A stretch of 64,000 bases of DNA from Providencia burhodogranariea DSM 19968. Lineage in GTDB: Bacteria > Pseudomonadota > Gammaproteobacteria > Enterobacterales > Enterobacteriaceae. The position numbers and the translations under genes are program-made. The notes beneath the pieces are model-generated. The model made no database searches and had not been told where the DNA came from. It saw only the letters and a program-made list of their open reading frames with translations. Below, piece by piece: positions 59,065-64,000 of the stretch. Position 1 is the stretch's first letter. The number at the start of each line of letters is the position of its first letter. Location: NCBI RefSeq assembly GCF_000314855.2, contig NZ_KB233222.1:826889-890888 (forward strand), given 5' to 3'.

Positions 59065-59103
59065 GAAAAAATAAAATCCTGCTACAGGCGACCCAGCAGC
59101 AGG
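59065..59103 (-). promoter_or_regulatory. Terminator-like hairpin in the rplY leader
   Basis: On the minus strand CCTGCT-N14-AGCAGG is followed by ATTTTATTTTTTC and then, after 18 bases, by the rplY ATG. In form it is an intrinsic terminator inside the leader, so it may act as an attenuator or as part of L25 autoregulation. The 14-base loop contains GGGTCGCC. Confidence 0.55.
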
Positions 59104-59611
59104 TTCGATATTTGGCTAAGTGGTAATAAGTTCGCTAAAGCGATACACCTAGGCGGGCAGTATTTTAACGAAAAATGACCTCTACGGCAATCACAATCTC
59201 ATGATTGCTAGGAGCTATTGGTTTTTGCTGCCTATTTCCATTGTATTAATTGATTGAAACAACATAATTTTAATTATGTCACGTATTGAAATGATTAAAT
59301 ATTTATCATTTCATTTCATTTCATTTCAATTCAGGAGGTGAAAGGGTTGTAATTTTGGGATTCGATTAAAAACGATGTTTAATCATATTGATCTGCTCTT
59401 ACCTAACCCACTAAGAGATAAGCGCTACTTCGTTTGTTCAAAAAGCGTTGGATTTGAATGAAGATTGACCGTCAAAGGTCAACAGCCCTTAGGAATAGAT
59501 TTGTTATATTTCAATTATATTGTGAAAAATAATACTGACAAATCGCATTATTGTAATGCCCAAGGCTATTTTGATGGTGTCGGCTATTACTGATGTACCA
59601 TCTAAATTATC
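59104..59611. other. rplY-radD intergenic region with TCATT tandem repeat
   Basis: No gene is supported. TCATT is repeated four times exactly at 59306-59325, with a fifth variant TCAAT. The run is followed by a ribosome-site-like AGGAGG with an immediate stop. A dyad TTGACC-N6-GGTCAA lies at 59465-59482. The rplY promoter must lie in the left part. Confidence 0.5.
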
Positions 59612-61381
59612 TTAAGTATAGAGTTGGTCTGCCACACGAAAACGGCCTTGATAATCAAATATTTTTTGTCGAATTTCCCAGAAATTTTCTTTTTTTCGTG
59701 CGACAACAAATTGTGGATAACGTAATAATGCTTGCTGAGCAATAATATCATTCGCAGTTGACCAGACAAAAGGAACACCCGGTGCGCGATTATGTTCTCG
59801 CAAAAAACGATGTTCAAAAGCACGACGTTGAGTGGAGGTATGAAGACGAAAACGTTCTGACACTGAAGTGCCATCTTCGTCGTAATAGTTGATTTTTAAC
59901 CATTCACCTTTTGGATCAGCGCCTGTGGTTAGCTCCATACCACCACAACGTATAATTAAAGCATCTTTTAATTTGAGCGCAGCTTTTAACATGTCATCAG
60001 GATCTGATAGCACTTCATCACATTTTTGGCAGCGTCGTGCGGCAATATCATTTTCAGCTCCACAGTGAGAGCATTGCTTGAAGCGAAAACGGAACTCACA
60101 TTGCTGTTTCTGGCCTAAATCATTCTCTTCCCAACCTTGGCAACGGCGTCCGTAGTGTTCAATGATTTGCCCGTCTTCAGTGCATTTCCCCCAAAAGGTA
60201 TTCGCGAATTGGCATAATGGGCAGAATATTTGAACAGGAACACTATTTGAATTAGGTTTGCTGGAACCGACCTCAGGGCGAAATAAGTCGTGGGGATTAC
60301 CTGCGTAATCTAAAATAAGGCATTGGTTTTTACCAGGAGATAAACGTAAGCCTCGTCCAACAATTTGCTGATATAAGCTCACAGATTCGGTTGGGCGTAA
60401 AATAGCGATAACATCTACATGCGGGGCATCAAAGCCAGTGGTAAGGACAGAGACGTTGACTAAAAAGTGCAATTGTTTATTTTTAAATCGTTGAATTATT
60501 GCTTCGCGTTCAGCAGCAGGGGTATCAGCCGTGATTAGCGCTGCTGTTTGCGTCGGTAGGTAGCCTAATATTTCTTTAGCATGTTCGACCGTTGCAGCAA
60601 AAATCATGCAACCTTGTAGTGGTAAAGCGTACTCGATAATTTGAGCCACAATTTCAGGCGTGATGCGTTTTTGTTTTGTAATGGAGAGGTTTAACTCATG
60701 TTCATTGAAGATGCCTGCCGAGCTTAGAGTAACTTGGCTAAAATCATATTGTAATACTGGCATATCTAAACGTTCAGGTGGTACTAGGAACTGGTTTTTG
60801 ATCATGTAATGCAAAGGTAACTCATAGATACATTCACGAAAAAAGCATTTTTCATCACCTTTTACCATACCATGGTAGTGATATTGATAAATCCACCCAG
60901 AGCCAAGTCGATAGGGCGTTGCAGTAAGTCCTAATATCTTCAAGGCTGGATTGTATTGGCTCAGTCTATTGATAATTTGTTGATATTGGCTTTTTTCATT
61001 CAAACTAATGCGATGGCATTCGTCAATAATCACGAGCGAAAAATTATCATTAAAACTATCAAGATTACGTGCGATAGATTGCACACTACCAAACACCACT
61101 TTACTTTGCGATTCTTTACGGTTTAACCCTGCTGCAAAAATATCAGCTTCAAGTCCATAAGTAAGGTATTTAGCGTGGTTTTGCTCTACAAGTTCTTTAA
61201 CGTGTGCAAGGACAAGCACGCGGCCTCGAGCCAGTCGAGCAAGTTCGGCAATAACTAAACTTTTACCTGCACCAGTTGGTAGAACAATGACAGCAGGTTC
61301 TTTATGCTGGCGAAAATAGCGAATAGTCGCATCGACAGCTTCTTGTTGGTATGGACGAAGAACAAAGGGCATATTATTCAA
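59612..61381 (-). CDS. radD: RadD (YejH), DEAD/DEAH-type DNA repair helicase
   Basis: RadD is a superfamily 2 ATPase involved in double-strand-break repair and RecA accessory function in E. coli. The 589-residue protein has Walker [14 protein letters not shown], the DECH box [10 protein letters not shown], motif [14 protein letters not shown], and motif [16 protein letters not shown] cysteine-rich zinc region follows ([14 protein letters not shown], then CSHCGAEN and CQKC). Size matches E. coli (586). The neighbours rplY and rsuA are the same as in E. coli. Confidence 0.94.
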   Translation of the reverse strand: MNNMPFVLRPYQQEAVDATIRYFRQHKEPAVIVLPTGAGKSLVIAELARLARGRVLVLAHVKELVEQNHAKYLTYGLEADIFAAGLNRKESQSKVVFGSVQSIARNLDSFNDNFSLVIIDECHRISLNEKSQYQQIINRLSQYNPALKILGLTATPYRLGSGWIYQYHYHGMVKGDEKCFFRECIYELPLHYMIKNQFLVPPERLDMPVLQYDFSQVTLSSAGIFNEHELNLSITKQKRITPEIVAQIIEYALPLQGCMIFAATVEHAKEILGYLPTQTAALITADTPAAEREAIIQRFKNKQLHFLVNVSVLTTGFDAPHVDVIAILRPTESVSLYQQIVGRGLRLSPGKNQCLILDYAGNPHDLFRPEVGSSKPNSNSVPVQIFCPLCQFANTFWGKCTEDGQIIEHYGRRCQGWEENDLGQKQQCEFRFRFKQCSHCGAENDIAARRCQKCDEVLSDPDDMLKAALKLKDALIIRCGGMELTTGADPKGEWLKINYYDEDGTSVSERFRLHTSTQRRAFEHRFLREHNRAPGVPFVWSTANDIIAQQALLRYPQFVVARKKENFWEIRQKIFDYQGRFRVADQLYT

Positions 61382-61599
61382 TATTAATTAGTAATAGTGA
61401 GTGGGTAAAATGTGAAATTTAAGTTAACACAAGCGGTTGACCTAAAAACTCCAGTTAACAGTCTGACGCTATCACTTGTGATTAGTTATTGATATAATAA
61501 AAGATGTGAACATAATCACAATAACCTTTCTATTTTTATTTCTAACAACTTGACTACCTCTGTGTACCAAGTTGCTAATCCATCAAGTTAAGAGAATTT

Positions 61600-62304
61600 A
61601 TGCGACTGGATAAGTTTTTGTCCCAGCATTTAGGGATCAGCCGAAGTCTTGTGGCGCGTGAACTGCGTGCTGGAAGAGTCACTATCGATGATGAAATCGT
61701 AAAATCAGGTTCCGTACAAGTTAGCGCTGATAAATCAGTAGCCTATGAAGGTAATGTATTAGTGCATGTAACTGGTCCACGTTATTTTATGTTACATAAA
61801 CCTGAGGGCTATATTTGCTCAACAGAAGATCCGACTCACCCTACGATTCTCTTTTTTATAGATGAGCCACTCGCTGATAAATTACATTCAGCAGGGCGTC
61901 TTGATATTGATACGACAGGGTTAGTTCTTTTAACCGATGACGGTCAGTGGTCACATCGAATCACATCACCTAAGCACCATTGCGAAAAAACTTATCGGGT
62001 AGAGCTAGAGAACGAAATCGCCGATGACGTCGCTAAACGTTTTGAAGATGGAGTGATGTTAAATGGTGAAAAATCCCCTACTAAGCCAGCTCAGCTAGAG
62101 ATCATTACACCAAAAGAGGTGTTACTGACGATTAGTGAAGGTCGATATCACCAAGTGAAAAGAATGTTTGCCGCGGTAGGAAATCATGTGACGGGGCTGC
62201 ATCGTGAGCGCATTGGTGATATCTGGCTTGATACTGACCTCGCACCTGGTGAGTACCGTGAATTAACAAAAGACGAAATCAATAGTATTACGGTTCCACG
62301 CTAA
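61600..62304 (+). CDS. rsuA: RsuA, 16S rRNA pseudouridine(516) synthase
   Basis: RsuA makes pseudouridine 516 in 16S rRNA during small-subunit assembly. The 234-residue protein has an N-terminal S4 RNA-binding domain ([19 protein letters not shown]) and the synthase domain with catalytic Asp102 in [18 protein letters not shown], plus [15 protein letters not shown] near the end. It is followed after 26 bases by bcr on the same strand, as in E. coli. Confidence 0.96.
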   Translation: MRLDKFLSQHLGISRSLVARELRAGRVTIDDEIVKSGSVQVSADKSVAYEGNVLVHVTGPRYFMLHKPEGYICSTEDPTHPTILFFIDEPLADKLHSAGRLDIDTTGLVLLTDDGQWSHRITSPKHHCEKTYRVELENEIADDVAKRFEDGVMLNGEKSPTKPAQLEIITPKEVLLTISEGRYHQVKRMFAAVGNHVTGLHRERIGDIWLDTDLAPGEYRELTKDEINSITVPR

Positions 62305-62330
62305 TAATTAAAGATGTAGGAGTTTAAAGA

Positions 62331-63518
62331 GTGCAACAGCAGCGGTCATCCTATTTAGGTTTGATATTAATTTTGGGGCTACTATCAATGCTAATGCCTT
62401 TAGCAATTGATATGTACCTACCTAGCTTCCTGGTTATGGGCCAATACTTCAATGTTGATGAAGGCCGTATCCAGATGACGCTGAATAGCTATATTTTTGG
62501 TTTCGCGATAGGGCAGCTATTTTATGGCCCAATGGCTGACAGTATTGGACGTAAACCAGTTATTCTAGGTGGAGTGATCGTCTTTGCTATTGCATCTGCT
62601 GCTTGCGCTCTTGCAGAAACAATCGATTCTCTCATTTGGTTTCGTTTTTTACATGGTTTTGCTGCTGCATCAGCCAGTGTTGTGATCAACGCATTAATGA
62701 GAGATATGTTTACACGAGACGAATTTGCTCGGAGTATGTCTTTCGTTGTCCTTGTGATGACCGTAGCACCGTTACTTGCACCGATTTTGGGTGGGGAAAT
62801 GATGCGTTGGTTTTCATGGCATGCGATTTTCTGGAGTATCTCAATCGCCGCCGTGATTGCTGTTGTTCTGGTGAGTTTCTTTATTCGAGAAACATTACCC
62901 GCTGAAAAACGTCAGCCATTTCATTTGGGCACCACCTTAAGGCAATTTGCAACGCTATTTCGGGCTAAGCAGGTTCTTTTCTATATTCTTGCGAGTTCGT
63001 TTTCATTTGCGGGTATGTTCTCGTTTTTAAACGCTGGGCCTTTCGTTTACATTGAACTTAATGGTGTTTCTCCCCAAGATTTCGGCTATTTCTTTGGCAT
63101 AAATATTATTTTCTTATTTATTATGACTACGTTTAATGGGCGATATGTTAGGCGTTTTGGAGCTGAACGGATGCTGTATATGGGCATTATTGTTCAGTTT
63201 ACAATGGGTATTTGGTTGTTAACCACTACCGCTATGGGACTAGGTTTCTGGGCACTAGTGCTAGGGGTTGCTATATATGTGAGTGGAATTGCAATGATTA
63301 CCTCAAATGCAATGGCCGTTATTTTGGATAACTATCCACATATTGCAGGTACAGTCTCCTCACTTGCTGGCACTATTCGGTTTTCAATTGGTGCATTGGT
63401 TGGAACCTTGCTGTCAATGATCCCTGCTAAATCAGCATGGCCTATGGTTAGTTCTATGGTCGCCTGTGTCGCCTGCTCTATGTTATTTGTTCTTTTGGCT
63501 AAGCGCGCCAAAAAATAA
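62331..63518 (+). CDS. bcr: Bcr/CflA-type MFS drug exporter
   Basis: This inner-membrane proton antiporter (12 hydrophobic segments, 395 residues) matches Bcr: [19 protein letters not shown], the MFS loop [16 protein letters not shown], and [20 protein letters not shown]. coli Bcr gives bicyclomycin and sulfathiazole resistance when overproduced and also exports cysteine. The start is a GTG with TAGGAG nine bases upstream. It probably shares transcripts with rsuA. Confidence 0.92.
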   Translation: MQQQRSSYLGLILILGLLSMLMPLAIDMYLPSFLVMGQYFNVDEGRIQMTLNSYIFGFAIGQLFYGPMADSIGRKPVILGGVIVFAIASAACALAETIDSLIWFRFLHGFAAASASVVINALMRDMFTRDEFARSMSFVVLVMTVAPLLAPILGGEMMRWFSWHAIFWSISIAAVIAVVLVSFFIRETLPAEKRQPFHLGTTLRQFATLFRAKQVLFYILASSFSFAGMFSFLNAGPFVYIELNGVSPQDFGYFFGINIIFLFIMTTFNGRYVRRFGAERMLYMGIIVQFTMGIWLLTTTAMGLGFWALVLGVAIYVSGIAMITSNAMAVILDNYPHIAGTVSSLAGTIRFSIGALVGTLLSMIPAKSAWPMVSSMVACVACSMLFVLLAKRAKK

Positions 63519-64000
63519 ACTTCTTCATTTCGATAGTGAGTTTCAAGGAAGAAACAACTATCGTCGCTATATTCATTTCTGTTAGGCATCATATTCATTG
63601 TAATAGTGTTAAGTAAAAATTAACTACTCGACAAAACCGAAGTGTTAGACAGTAAAATCAGAGTCCCAATATGATTTTTGCTGATTTTTTTGTCTTTCAA
63701 TGATTGATTGTTAAATTTATGTATATTTCTGGGTCTGTTTTGATTAATTGAAAAAAGGTAATACTAATTAATTTGATTCAAAATCACAGAGAGTATTATT
63801 AATGTCTGTTTAATAATATTAAAAAATAATGAGTATTTAGGCTTATTTTTGAATTTTAAACTCAAATTAAATTAAAAAATTAATAGTTCGATTAAAAGAA
63901 TATGCATGTAGTGATTTGTGTCACAAAAATTTAACGACATGAATTATATTTGATGTTATATTTAGGTTTGAATATTTAACAAACCCGTTACCTTTTTGGG
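63519..64000. other. Right-end intergenic region with a CRP-like site
   Basis: No gene is supported in these 482 bases. AGTGA-TTTGTG-TCACA at 63910-63925 matches 9 of 10 bases of the CRP half-sites and is probably upstream of a gene outside the window. No clear terminator for bcr was found. Confidence 0.5.

Overview
The window reads as a chromosome segment from a Morganellaceae enterobacterium, most likely Providencia. It is moderately AT-rich. Its core genes are very close to E. coli (gyrA, nrdAB, rcsCDB, dcuB, yejM-yejL-yejK-rplY-radD-rsuA-bcr), and it carries a Proteus-type small-subunit catalase. The species cannot be fixed from sequence reading alone.

Left part (1-25.5 kb). The tail of menD opens a tightly packed menaquinone operon, menD-H-B-C-E, followed by a decayed GNAT acetyltransferase. 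Then come katA, yfaZ, tyrP (behind a TyrR double box), dcuB (FNR-type promoter), the class Ia ribonucleotide reductase operon nrdA-nrdB-yfaE, ubiG and gyrA. The Rcs envelope-stress phosphorelay follows, with rcsC converging on rcsD-rcsB. Menaquinone, DcuB and the DMSO reductase further right together point to anaerobic respiration on fumarate and DMSO or related N-/S-oxides.

Island-like part (25.7-29.2 kb). tRNA-Ser(TGA) and tRNA-Thr(TGT) share one promoter. They are followed by the C-terminal remnant of a tyrosine recombinase and about 3 kb of very AT-rich DNA holding small orphan genes: a HEAT-like protein, a small lipoprotein and a SieB-like small protein. Core sequence resumes at yccJ and gltP.

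Middle (31.3-47.7 kb). A FCD-type GntR regulator is divergent from a five-gene operon. The operon encodes an NRAMP-related transporter lacking the metal motifs, PxpA, a DUF1445 protein, a fused PxpB-PxpC 5-oxoprolinase, and an orphan biotin carboxylase-BCCP fusion. This is the most interesting metabolic system in the window. A Cys-rich orphan gene, a DUF924 gene, dmsABC with its DmsD-type chaperone, the ybdG mechanosensitive channel, a possible 23-codon small-protein gene with complete expression signals, and an hdeD-like gene follow.

Right part (48-64 kb). This holds a D-amino-acid transaminase-like gene, an isochorismatase-family hydrolase and a QseBC-like two-component system with a three-half-site operator. 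Next are a dinI gene with a perfect LexA box, a GNAT enzyme, DedA and DUF1345 membrane proteins, and tRNA-Pro(GGG). The conserved block yejM-yejL-yejK-rplY-radD-rsuA-bcr ends the window. No CRISPR array, intact prophage or complete insertion sequence was seen.
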